Source: Diphasiastrum complanatum (taxonomy: Eukaryota > Streptophyta > Lycopodiopsida > Lycopodiales > Lycopodiaceae). From it: DNA of 60,000 nucleotides. The position numbers were made by a program, and so were the translations under genes. The DNA lies in assembly GCA_029204225.1 (NCBI GenBank), contig CM055113.1, positions 3,675,194 to 3,735,193 on the forward strand, in the 5' to 3' direction. Below, one piece after another: positions 20,826 through 31,003 of the stretch. The stretch's first letter is position 1. The number at the start of each line of letters is the position of its first letter. The notes beneath the pieces are model-generated. The model had not been told where the DNA came from and did not search any database. It worked only from the letters and a program-made list of their open reading frames with translations.

Positions 20826-22347
20826 ATGACTTCCATCTTAAAATTCTTCAAAAGACTTTGAGCATAGTTTACTTGACTTATAGAGATAAAATCAGACCCT
20901 ATAAGTACCTCTATGCCTAAGATGAAGTGAAGACACCCTAGATCTACCATCTTGAACTCTAAGGATAGATCTATCTTGATTTTTTCAATACCATCAACAC
21001 TATTTCCACTAATGATGATGTCATCTACATAAATGATAAAAGTACAATACCAACATCATCAAACTTAATGTAAAGAGTGGGATCATATTCACTTTGAACA
21101 AAAGAAAGTGAAATAAGATAGCAATGTAGTCTTGAATTCCAAGATCTCGAGGCTTGCTTCAAGCCATAGATGCTTCTTTAGAGATGGCATATTTTGTTCT
21201 CTATTCCATGCTTGATGAACCCTTGTGGCTGCTCCATATAGATATCCTCTTCTAAAAAACCATTCAAGAAAGCATTAGAGGCATCCATTTGACATAGGAT
21301 CCATCCAAAATGTGATGCAAGTGCAATGATTAGCCTTATTGTGACCATCTTGGCCACGGGTGCAAAAGTTTCCTCATAGTCTATCCCTCTCTCTTGAGCA
21401 TAACCTTTTGCAACTAATCTTGCTTTATGTTTGTTAACACTCCCATTTGCATTCAACTTAAGCTTGAAGACCCACTTGCATCCTATTACATTCCTTTGAG
21501 GTCTATCAACAAGCAACCAAGTTTCATTCTCAATCAAGGCATTATACTCATCCAACATAGCTTTATACCATTCTTTGGAGTCCAATGCATCTTCAACATT
21601 AGATGGTTCTTCAAAAATAGATAAAGCATAGGAAGTTGATGAGATACCCTCAACTTGCTGCCCTTTGCCTTGATATGTGAGCCTTGATGACTCCACTTTT
21701 GCCCTTGAAGATCTCCTTGGTGTGATAGATGGGTTTGGTGCTTGCTCCTCCATGAGCTCCTCCTCAAAACAAAGATCTTGCTCCTCAGCCATCTTCTTCT
21801 TGATTGTTGGATCACTTGAGCCTTATTCAAGCATATGCATATGATGTTCATCAAATATAACATCTCTTGAAACAACAAATTTGTTCAAGGATGGGAGATA
21901 GACTTTATAGCCCTTGCTTGAGCTAGCATATCCAAGCATGATCCCTCTTGTGGAAGATGGATCCTCCTTGGTTCTTGTTTCCAATGGCACATCCACATAA
22001 CATATACACCCAAAAACTTTTAAGTGATTAAGATTGGGTTTCTTTCCATACAACATCTCATAAGGAGTTTTGCCTTCAATTGCTTTGAAAGACACCCTAT
22101 TCATCAAGTAGTTTGCACATACAAGATCCCAGCCTTGATCCATGAGATCTGACAAAGTCTCACCTGATAAATCCTTGCAATCCTTGGCCATGAGTGTGCC
22201 TTGGAGTCCTTCAAGTATGGGTAGCTTACCCATTATTGCATATCCCTGAGCCAAATTGTCAAATTCAAAGCTTAGGCCATTCAATATGAGTTGGACAAGC
22301 TCTTCATCCTTGATAGGATCACCTATGAAGGCTAGCTCTTTGTTCAA
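20826..22347 (-). pseudogene. defective copia gag-pol (element E)
   Basis: The minus-strand frame starts in Gag (ELAFIGDPIKDEELVQLILN). It jumps, still in frame, near EGLQGTLMA into the C-terminal part of integrase (KTPYEMLYGKKPNLNHLKVFG). This removes the zinc knuckle, protease and integrase catalytic core. A TAA stop after HHMHMLE separates it from the RT part (21792-21178). That part has EETFAPVAKMVTIRLIIAL and CQMDASNAFLNGFLEEDI. Further left, near 21025, the YVDDIIISG active-site box is readable in a shifted frame. RNase H and the 3' LTR are missing. The left end abuts element F in head-to-head orientation. Confidence 0.9.
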
Positions 22348-22392
22348 TTTCTTTACTCTTAGGATAGCTTCTATAGATTTGATTCTTCAAAG

Positions 22393-22686
22393 CTAACATT
22401 CTAGTTTGGTTCTTGGATTCATAGACCTTTTGCCAAGTCTCCCAAGCATGACCTCTCTTAAGAGTTCATTTGCAACATTCATTTCTATGCAATGTAGTGC
22501 AACATTGCACCTCTTGATGTATTTGGCTTTTTCTTGAGGATGAATAGATTCACCCTCCTTACCATTTACAATTTTCATCAGATCTTGCATGATCATGATG
22601 GATTCCATTCTAACTTTCCATATGAAATAGTTAGTTTTGTTGAGCCTTTCATTAGTATCCAAAAGATATGCATTTATAGATGCCAT
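22393..22686 (-). pseudogene. gag N-terminus of element E
   Basis: It begins MASINAYLLDTNERLNKTNY, like element D, and differs from D at a few residues only. A deletion of about 22 bases after NELLREV shifts the frame and ends the reading at 97 residues. The downstream frame break in front of ELAFIGDPIKDE is the same as in D. Confidence 0.9.
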
Positions 22687-23481
22687 CTAGTCTCCTAATC
22701 AAGGACTTGACACAAATGAAGGTTACTTCTATTGCTTTGATTGAAGATCTACCTTATCCCACTTCTTAGGGACCTGAAAAGATCAGTAATAGACTTCCTA
22801 TAAAGATCTAAGAATGATCTCTAACAAAATCAAATCATAGAATACTATGAACAATGCACTTGCTTGATTGAAGTAGACAATACTAGTAGAATTGCCCCTC
22901 TTTCTATAAAGAACATAAAAGCTTCAAATGATCTGATCAAGAGTGATTTTCAGCTCCTTAATATATTTCAAAATCACTTGTAAAATATCTAAATGGAACT
23001 TAATGAGGATGCAACACAATCTACTATCCAATCACAAGCAAAAATTGATCAAAATTGATGAAAAATTGATCTAATTTGGTGCATAAGTCAAGCAATGGTT
23101 GGACTGAACCTAAATCACTTTAGGAGGTGTCCTTTACACCTTAGAACAGCCTTGAAGAGTCCCCAAACTCTAATCTTCCCTCTCCTTGAATGCTAGAAAG
23201 CCTCCTCTATGAAATCGCCTCCAAAACTCGCTTAGAAATCAATGCTTGGAGCAAGCAAAACTTGCTATCTTGGTAATGTGAATTGAATTCAACTTTGCCT
23301 CTGGTTTTAGACACCTAAACACATGCAAATAAAGTCACACAACACCAATCTCCAATGTATTTGACTCACTTTGAGTTCTAGAATCAATGCTAGATGCTAA
23401 GATCCAATCTACACAAGATTTAGATAAAAAATTGTGATCAAATTGAATGAAAACCAAGGATTTAGCTCATTTCAGCCTTAA
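22687..23481 (-). other. leader of element E
   Basis: About 800 bases closely matching the leader of element D in reverse orientation. Non-coding. Confidence 0.8.
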
Positions 23482-23494
23482 GACTCTGATACCA
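23482..23494 (-). promoter_or_regulatory. primer-binding site of element E
   Basis: Plus-strand gactctgatacca is the reverse complement of tggtatcagagtc, identical to element D's primer site. Confidence 0.9.
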
Positions 23495-23741
23495 TGTAAA
23501 AATTATAGCAAATAAGGATCCTAAAACACTTTAAATGATGAGGGAAACAATAGATTATGATCTCATAATATTAGCACAAGTTGAACCATCAAAATCCATC
23601 AAAAATCTATGTTTGAACCTCACTAAATGGCCCAAATCTTTAAAGATGCCTTCACATGTGTGAAAGTACAGCCTCCCACAATCTGAGTACTGTACACCAG
23701 ACCTACATTCAATTCTATAATCATTAGTAATCACAAGACTC
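23495..23741 (-). repeat. truncated 5' LTR of element E
   Basis: Matches the last ~245 bases of D's LTR, including ttcacatgtgtgaa at 23651-23664 (one base different from D's palindrome). It stops abruptly at 23741, where a GC-rich minisatellite begins. About 435 bases of the LTR are missing. Confidence 0.9.
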
Positions 23742-23791
23742 GCTGCTGTCCGCGCCCTCTTCCTGCTGTCCGCGTGCTCTCCCTGTTGTCC
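23742..23791 (+). repeat. 20-bp GC-rich minisatellite at a breakpoint
   Basis: About 2.5 copies of a 20-base unit beginning gctgtccgcg, much richer in GC than its surroundings. It lies exactly between the truncated LTR of element E and the right arm of the inverted repeat, where unique sequence would be expected. Confidence 0.85.
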
Positions 23792-23866
23792 GCTGAAAGT
23801 CTGTTATGGGTTCAGTCAATGAACCAAGTACAATCACTTTGCCAATGCTTTCATGCTGACGTTCCA
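23792..23866 (-). repeat. right arm of the long-range inverted repeat
   Basis: Reverse complement of bases 1-75 with one mismatch. It lies in the presumed first intron of the candidate gene at 23978-24295. Confidence 0.85.
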
Positions 23867-23977
23867 TGCATATAAAGGCCTAAATTGAAGCAGGAAAGCT
23901 GACAAAACTAGCAAATTCATAGCTTGCAAGAATTGAACACAAATTGAGTAGCATAGAAGAAAGGTGAGGATCCTCAC

Positions 23978-24295
23978 CAGCACGCCTTTCTTCAGAGAAG
24001 CCAAATTGACTCCATTCGGTGCTTCTTCTATAATCAAAGTCGCCATTGCTTGAAACTTACTTGTCTTCCCGGAGCTGTTCCTCAATTCAGGTGACATATA
24101 GGTCTTGGAACTCCAACCAAAATTACACCGCTCACATACTTGCAATGTCGCCTTGTTGGATCTAGCTCTACTCCAATGTGTAGAGAACACAAATTTGTCT
24201 CTACTGACCAGTCCAAAGAGGCAACATCCAGCCATGGGAGGTGCAACCCCGCGGGGCCTAAGGATGCCGATCGATGAGAAGCCCATTTCCGCCAT
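23978..24295 (-). CDS. candidate first exon, unknown possibly plastid-targeted protein
   Basis: On the minus strand an ATG at 24295 opens exactly 106 codons to a good splice donor, CTG|GTGAGG, at 23978/23977. Beyond it the reading turns into a hydrophobic, intron-like frame. The first ~60 residues are rich in Ser, Arg, Gly and Ala with few acidic residues, as in a chloroplast transit peptide. The segment after about residue 75 (SSGKTSKFQAMATLIIEEAP) looks like the beginning of a mature protein. The upstream DNA contains short GA-rich 5'-leader-like sequence. I do not recognise the family, and later exons would lie to the left, where the inverted-repeat arm and element E now sit. The gene is therefore likely broken. 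A chance open frame cannot be excluded. Confidence 0.45.
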
Positions 24296-24305
24296 CTCTA
24301 TCTCT

Positions 24306-24397
24306 CTCTACGCTTGGGTGAAAGATGGGAGACGTGCTTTTGCTAGAATCCCTCTACGCTTGTGTGAAAGATGGGAGAGGTGATTTTGATAGAATTC
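24306..24397 (+). repeat. 46-bp tandem duplication
   Basis: Two adjacent copies of ctctacgcttg.gtgaaagatgggaga... with five or so differences. It is just upstream of the candidate exon on the minus strand and may be part of its 5' leader or promoter. Confidence 0.85.
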
Positions 24398-24909
24398 CTC
24401 GATTTGATATAAGTTTTCTCAGCATCTGGTTGAACATCCCCTAAAAGTCCAAACCAATATCCTATGCATTCAGCACATCCTGCGAAATAGAGAAATCAGA
24501 CCAAAGCCCTGAAATGCAAAAGTGTAATCAAATCAAATTAAAAAAAAAAGCAACGTAAACAGACATGGATTGTATGTTCCAGGACATGAAATCAAGTAGA
24601 ATAATGCAAGCAGCCTAAACTGGCCAATCCAAATGGTTTCACGTCGATCCAAATGGTTTCACATCCAGACCATCGTGTATTCAAATTGGAGAGAGAGAGA
24701 GAGAGAGGGAGAGCGGGAGTATCTTGCTTGAATTGGGAGGGGCACTAATGTGTATCCATGGGCAGGATGCATACATCCTCCTCCCATTCATGCATCTAAA
24801 AGTTTTAAAAATTTTAGTTAGATTTTTTTAAAAAGTGCATGGGCTAGTAGGATGCACCCATGGGTGCATTCTCCTACCCCATACACATGCGCACCACATG
24901 TGCACAAAT
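24398..24909. other. unassigned DNA with short repeats
   Basis: Contains a doubled gatccaaatggtttcac near 24630-24665, a short (GA)n at 24690-24709, and catgggtgca-type words at 24750-24900. The latter recur at 28820-28970 and near 39600. No gene seen. Confidence 0.6.
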
Positions 24910-24934
24910 AGTTTTATATGTATAGATGTATATG

Positions 24935-24993
<59 letters not shown>

Positions 24994-25101
24994 CTATACA
25001 TATATATATACACATATATGTATATGTATATGTATATATATACATATATATGTGTGTGTGTGTATACGTATATATATGTAAATATATATGTGTGTATGTA
25101 T
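24910..25101 (+). repeat. (TA)n and TA/TG microsatellite
   Basis: Alternating purine-pyrimidine DNA made of ta, tg and ca steps, with a pure (ta)n core near 24946-24986. A very similar tract precedes the second Helitron-like end at 28984-29101. Confidence 0.95.
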
Positions 25102-25102
25102 A

Positions 25103-25131
25103 CTAGTAAAGAGTGCCCATCGTTGACGGGC
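25103..25131 (-). mobile_element. Helitron-like 3' terminus, copy 1
   Basis: Read on the minus strand there is a 17-base hairpin (GCCCGTC, loop AAC, GATGGGC, one mismatch), then actcttta, then CTAG and a T. This is the expected Helitron 3' end: a hairpin several bases before CTRR, inserted at A|T. The element body would extend to higher coordinates. I could not identify its 5' TC end or any Rep/helicase coding sequence. Confidence 0.5.
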
Positions 25132-25549
25132 AATGGTCGTCGATGATTTGAAAATTTAGTATGTCGTTGATGGACACTGATTTTTCGATCTAGGTGACGG
25201 TGGTCCCTATGTGGCCTACTTGTGGTCCTTACGCGGCGGTCCTTATGCGGCCTAAAGGCGGTCCTTATACATCCTAAATGTGGTCCGTATGCGGCCTAAT
25301 TGCGGTCCCTATGCGGCCGATGATTTGAAAATTCAGTATGTCGTTGACGGACGATGATTTTTTGATCTAGGTGGTGGCCGATGATCTAGTGAAATGCGTG
25401 GCCTAACAGACCACAAATGGCCTAAATGCGGTACCTATGCGGCCTAAATGCAGTCCTTGTAGCGAGGTTGCGGTCCTTGTAGTGAGGTCGCAAACACCTC
25501 CTATGTTCAAAAACCTCCTTGAGACGGAGAGAGAGAGAGACACCTGTGG

Positions 25550-25634
<85 letters not shown>

Positions 25635-25748
25635 TGCGGTGAAATGTGGTCTTTTGTAGTGAAATGTGGTCCCTATGCAGGATGAAGGGAGGGGCCGCAA
25701 ACACCTATGTTCAAACACCTCCTTGAGATGGAGAGAGAGACACATACC

Positions 25749-25782
<34 letters not shown>

Positions 25783-26019
25783 TGCGGTGAAATGTGGTCC
25801 TTTGTGGTGAAATGCGGTCCTTAGCAGTGAAATCCATTTTTGAAAGGAGGGGCTAATTTACGGTCCATTGGGATGAAGAGAGGGGTCGCAAACACCTCCT
25901 ATGTCACCTCCTTGAGACGGAGAGAGAGAGAGAGAGAGAGAGACACCCGCAGGCAGAGAGAGAGAGAGATGTGTGGTGAAATGTGGTCTTTTGTAGTAAA
26001 ATGCGGTTGTTAGCGGTGT

Positions 26020-26055
<36 letters not shown>

Positions 26056-26410
26056 TGTGAGAACCGTCCTATGTGACCCCTCCCTTCGGCCATCCCCTCC
26101 TTTGCGATCCTATGCCTTTCAACGATTGATAGGGACCTCCTTTGCAGTCATTTGGGAGGGGTCAACAACGGTCCAAAGAGTGGTGCTTTGCGGTGAAAAT
26201 GTGGTGAACTGGGGTCGTTTGCGATGAGATGCGTGGCCTAAAGCACTACAAATGGCCTAAATGCGGTCCATATGCGTGAAATGGCCTGAAATGTGGTGAA
26301 ATGTGTGGCCTAAATGCGGTCCCTATGCGGGATGAGGGGAGGGGCCGCAAACACCTCCACACCCGTAGGCAGAGAGAGAGATTTGTGAGGTGAAATGCGG
26401 TCCTTAGCGG

Positions 26411-26471
<61 letters not shown>

Positions 26472-26795
26472 CGTGAGAACCGTTCTATGCGACCCCTCCC
26501 TTTGGCCATCCCCTCCTTTGTGGTCCTATGCGGTTCAACGATTGATAGGGACCTCCTTTGTGGACCTTTGCAGTGAAAATGCGTGAAATGTGGTCAAAAT
26601 GGGGTCGTTTGTGGTGAAATGCATGGCCTTTATAAAGGACCACAAATGGCCTAAATGTGGTCCCTATGCGGCCTAAATGCAAAGGAGGGGAGGGATGAAG
26701 AGAGGGCTATATAGAACCTCATAGGACCACAAAAGAGGAGAGGGTCAAAGGTAGGGGCCAAAGGGCGCTCCTTTGCGGTGAAATGCGTGGCCTAA

Positions 26796-26882
<87 letters not shown>

Positions 26883-26895
26883 AGAACCATCCTAT
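25132..26895 (+). repeat. composite GC-rich short-repeat and (GA)n array, block 1
   Basis: Variants of tatgcggcctaaatgcggtcc recur dozens of times, mixed with cgcaaacacctcctttgcgg and gaaccgtcctatgcgacccctccc modules and (GA)n tracts. The main GA runs are near 25553-25632, 25751-25780, 25920-25942, 26027-26053, 26416-26469 and 26800-26878. All have purines on the plus strand. Apparent long Leu-Ser or Arg-Glu open frames here are microsatellite artefacts. Confidence 0.85.
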
Positions 26896-26916
26896 GCGGC
26901 CCCTCCCTTCTGCCAT

Positions 26917-27340
26917 CAGTTCACTGCAAAGCTTTCCACCATATCAAAGATCTAAGCTTAATGGGATCTTGAATAAAGGGCCAAAGGAAGGACAAAGGGA
27001 GACAAAGAGTATAACTATGACACTTTGTGAGCATAAGAATTATGTAGAAGGACCTAATGCATATGCTGCTGAAAAAGGAGGTAACCAACCACGAAACATG
27101 AATTTTGCAAGCCTTCCAGACAAAATGGCTTTCCAGGACGTTGAAGATGTAGATATAGGTTGTAAGCATGAAGAGAATGGTGTGAAAGAGCATTTGGCTA
27201 TCGTTTGCAATGAGGAAGGTGCTCATGCCATAAATTACTTGATCCATGAAGAAAAATTGCAAAGATTCTCAACTCTTTCTCCTATTTTGTGTGATTGTGG
27301 ACAGCTTGCCCTAGAGAGGTTTGTTGGGACAGAAACGTGA
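26917..27340 (+). pseudogene. open-frame island of unknown origin
   Basis: About 140 codons remain open after the GA tract, ending at 27340, with a mixed, protein-like composition (for example LCEHKNYVEGPNAYAAEKGG and CNEEGAHAINYLIHEEK). The only upstream ATG lies on the far side of the microsatellite, so a real start is unlikely. It may be an exon or gene fragment carried in the repeat block. No family recognised. Confidence 0.3.
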
Positions 27341-27942
<602 letters not shown>

Positions 27943-28375
27943 GGCAGCGGTGAAGAGTTAATAGTGCTCCTTATTGAAGCCTGAATCCACTGCTTCTCCA
28001 TAGGTGCTATGTTTCTAAGAGATCTAAGTGTGGAATTCAGCACATTCAAGAGAATGTTAAGAATTTGAAATTTGGCTAGCAAACCGAGCAGAGAGCTCCT
28101 TCCAAGCTTTTTTGTGCAGAGCAGAGAGCTCCTTCCGAGCTTTTTTGTGCAGAGCAGGGAACACATTTGCAATGGGCCTTAAATGTGTACATAAGGATCT
28201 CTCAAATTTGCATCTTGCAGGGTGGTGAAGCTGCGCAAGAAGGTGTATGTGTTACACAATTCCAACCCGAAACATAAGCAACATCAGGGCTTTTGCACTC
28301 TCGCATATCAACCGCAACCTACAATGTAGAGAGAGAGACACACACACACACACAGAGACAGACTCAGCTTTGCCA
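27943..28375. other. unassigned DNA
   Basis: Contains a 35-base duplication around ttttttgtgcagagca(g) (28100-28160) and a short (CA)n near 28338. No gene seen. Confidence 0.5.
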
Positions 28376-28560
28376 GTCGCAATCCACAATGATAAGAGAG
28401 AGCGCCTAGGACTGATCCACAATGATAAAGAGAGCACTTGCGACTGATCCACAATGAAAGAGAGATCGCCTACTACTGATCCACAATGATGAAGAGAGTC
28501 CACAAATTCACAATAATAAAGAGAGCGCTGCAATTGGTCCACAATGATAGAAGAGCGCAT
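28376..28560 (+). repeat. degenerate ~30-bp minisatellite
   Basis: At least six imperfect copies of a unit of the form gatccacaatgataaagaga followed by a variable 8-14 base spacer (gcgcctaggact, gcacttgcgact and similar). The words cagtcgcgatcc continue in looser form to about 28620. Confidence 0.85.
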
Positions 28561-28983
28561 GCCAGTCGCGATCCATGACACACACAAACACAAAGAGAGA
28601 GCTGCCAGTCGCGATCTAAAAAGACAAAGAGAGATAGAGTGGCCATTCGTGATAGAGAGAGAGACGCCCATGAACTGGCACGTTACACATTCATCTTGAC
28701 ATCATAATCTAATATATAAGGTGGCTATTTTGAAAAAAGTGGCTATCTTGAAAATGTGCTTAATAAATAAAAGATTGGCTATCTTGAATATGCACTACCA
28801 CTTGGAGGTTGGAGAGTGGTCAGTGCATGCATACATGCATGGGGAGCAGGGCCATGCATATTTTTTCCCATACATGCATCCTCCTTCCCAAGTTTTTTAG
28901 TTAGAAAAAGCTCATGCATGGGTGAGGGGAGGAGGATGCATGGGTGCACTCATACACATGTGCAAAACTGTACATAAGTTCAA

Positions 28984-29016
28984 ATATATATATATATAGA
29001 TATATATGTATGTATG

Positions 29017-29069
<53 letters not shown>

Positions 29070-29101
29070 GTATGTATATATATATAGATATATATATATA
29101 T
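28984..29101 (+). repeat. (TA)n microsatellite
   Basis: Long ta-rich tract, preceded at 28820-28970 by catgcatgggtgca words homologous to 24750-24900. Confidence 0.95.
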
Positions 29102-29102
29102 A

Positions 29103-29131
29103 CTAGTAAAGAGTGCTCGTCAGTGACGGGC
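29103..29131 (-). mobile_element. Helitron-like 3' terminus, copy 2
   Basis: Minus-strand reading gives the stem GCCCGTC, loop ACT, GACGAGC with one mismatch, spacer actcttta, CTAG and T. The mismatch is at a different stem position from copy 1, as expected if both decayed from a perfect hairpin. Homology between copies continues on both sides of the terminus, which is a caveat. Confidence 0.5.
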
Positions 29132-30181
29132 AATGGAGGCCGATCTAGGTGGTGGCCGATGATTTGAAAATTCAGTATGTCATGTCGTTGACGAATGCTG
29201 GTTTTCTCATCTAGGTGGCGGTGGTCCCTATGTGGCCTAATTGCAGTACTTACGCGGCGGTCCTTATGCAGCCTAAATGTGATCCCTTTGCAGCCTAACT
29301 GCCCCTATGCGGTCCCTTTGTGGCCTATTTGCGATCCTTATGCAGTCCCTTTGCGGCCTAATTCCGGTCCCTATGCATCCTAGAGAGATTGAGCATCATG
29401 AGAATTGTGGAACTGTGAGTGAGTGAGAGAGGGAGAGAACCGTGAGTGAGTGAGTGAGTGCGGTGAAATGGGGTCCTTAGCGGTGAGAGAGAGAGAGAGA
29501 GAGATTCGTGAGAACCATGAGAACCATTGGATCGCAACTGGCAAGAGCTGTTGAATATCGCGACTGGCAAGAGCTATTGAAGATCGCAACTACCAAGAGT
29601 TGTTGAAGATCGTGACCTGCATGCTATCAGAAGCGTGAGGAGAAGAGCCTGCTATCGGAACCTTGAGCCGTGAGCCTGCTATCACAACTGTCGGTCAACA
29701 AACACACCTTGTGATAAAACAATTAATCATGTAAGGAGTACATTGAGGTATAAGGTGTGTTTGCAGATCCGTGACGGCCAGTGAGTGAGTGAGTGGAGGG
29801 GCCGCAAACACCTCCTTTGCGGTGGTTTGGGAGGGGTCAACAACGGCCCATGAGAACTGATAGCATCCAAGAACCATGTGAACCGTTAGAACAGTGAGAG
29901 GAACCACGAGAGAGGAACCGTGAGAGAGGAACTGTGAGAGAGAGAGTACCATGAGAACCGTTAGAACAATGAGAGGAACCGTGAGAGGAATCGTGAGATA
30001 GAGAGCACCGTGAGAACCGTTAGAACAGTGAGAGCCACCGTGAGAGAGGAACCATGAGAGGAACCTAAACGGTCTCCTTTTTCGGGGAGGGCCAAAGGGA
30101 GGAGTAACCGTGAGAACCGAAGGGAGGGGCAACCATGAGAACCGTGAAGGCCGAAGGGAGGGGCAATCGTGAAACCTATGC

Positions 30182-30273
<92 letters not shown>

Positions 30274-30331
30274 ATGGGGAGGGGTTGCATAGGACCACAA
30301 AGGGACCACAAATGAATGCAAACAACCTGTT
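29132..30331 (+). repeat. composite short-repeat array, block 2
   Basis: It begins with the same gacgggcaatgg...gatttgaaaattcagtatgtc segment as block 1, then gcggtcc/tgcggcc units. At 29880-30170 many 12-14 base gaaccgtgagag units follow. It ends in a ~90-bp (GA)n at 30184-30272. Element C is inserted at its right end. Confidence 0.85.
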
Positions 30332-30336
30332 ATGCG
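30332..30336. repeat. target-site duplication of element C, left
   Basis: The pentamer atgcg recurs at 36859-36863 immediately after the right LTR. Confidence 0.95.
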
Positions 30337-30990
30337 TGTGAAAAATACAGATCCTAAGTGGATCTAAACTCCAAGATCATTGGCTTGAATGCTTGCACTC
30401 CAAACTACATAAGCTAGGAATTGGCAACACATTCTATGCTACCTAGAATGCAAAGAACTTGATCAAAAAGCATTTATCACAAATGGAAACTTCCATAAAC
30501 ATCAAGTGCGGCCCAAAATAGCATTATACAGTCCATAATACATCAGCCTACCACTTTTGGAAAGCACCTAAGATCATACACAATAGCTTGAAGACAATAC
30601 ACACAACAATGCTCTCAATGGAGGAAGAAACAATGACAATGATCTATTGATCTCAATGAAGCATACAAAAGGTTTCTCCAACCTGTTCTCCACGAATTTC
30701 AGCCTAATATAGGTGAGAGAGATGACTCTCTCTCCTCTCTCTAGAACTTAGGACCCAATTTTAGGACACCAGTAACCTAAAATAGCCAATTTTGGCCTAT
30801 ATGTCCAAATAACATGATTTTAGTGTCATTTAGAAGGTCCCGAAGTTTGAGACTTCTTCAACATGAAATATATACTAGAATAAAAGTATCTAGGTCTCTT
30901 TCACATGTGTGAAAGGTTAGATCCAAAACTATGTACAAAAATTGCCAATTTAGGCCTCAAACTAGCTAGGAAATGTTGACAATTTTCACA
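30337..30990 (-). repeat. 3' LTR of element C
   Basis: Plus-strand tgtgaaaaatac...aattttcaca. It contains ttcacatgtgtgaa at 30900-30913, about 80 bases from the LTR's 5' end and so probably in U3. Three differences from the other LTR, one of them within the palindrome. Confidence 0.97.
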
Positions 30991-31000
30991 CTCCCTCTTC
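30991..31000 (-). promoter_or_regulatory. polypurine tract of element C
   Basis: Plus-strand ctccctcttc, that is gaagagggag on the coding strand, the same tract as in element A. Confidence 0.9.
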
Positions 31001-31003
31001 AAC

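Noticed and set aside
24835-25146. Tyr-Ile repeat open frames on both strands
   Set aside because: They are readings of the (TA)n tract and are not proteins.
25553-26916. Long Leu-Ser and Arg-Glu open frames
   Set aside because: They are translations of (GA)n microsatellites in frames that contain no stops. The same pattern recurs at every GA tract to 39.5 kb.
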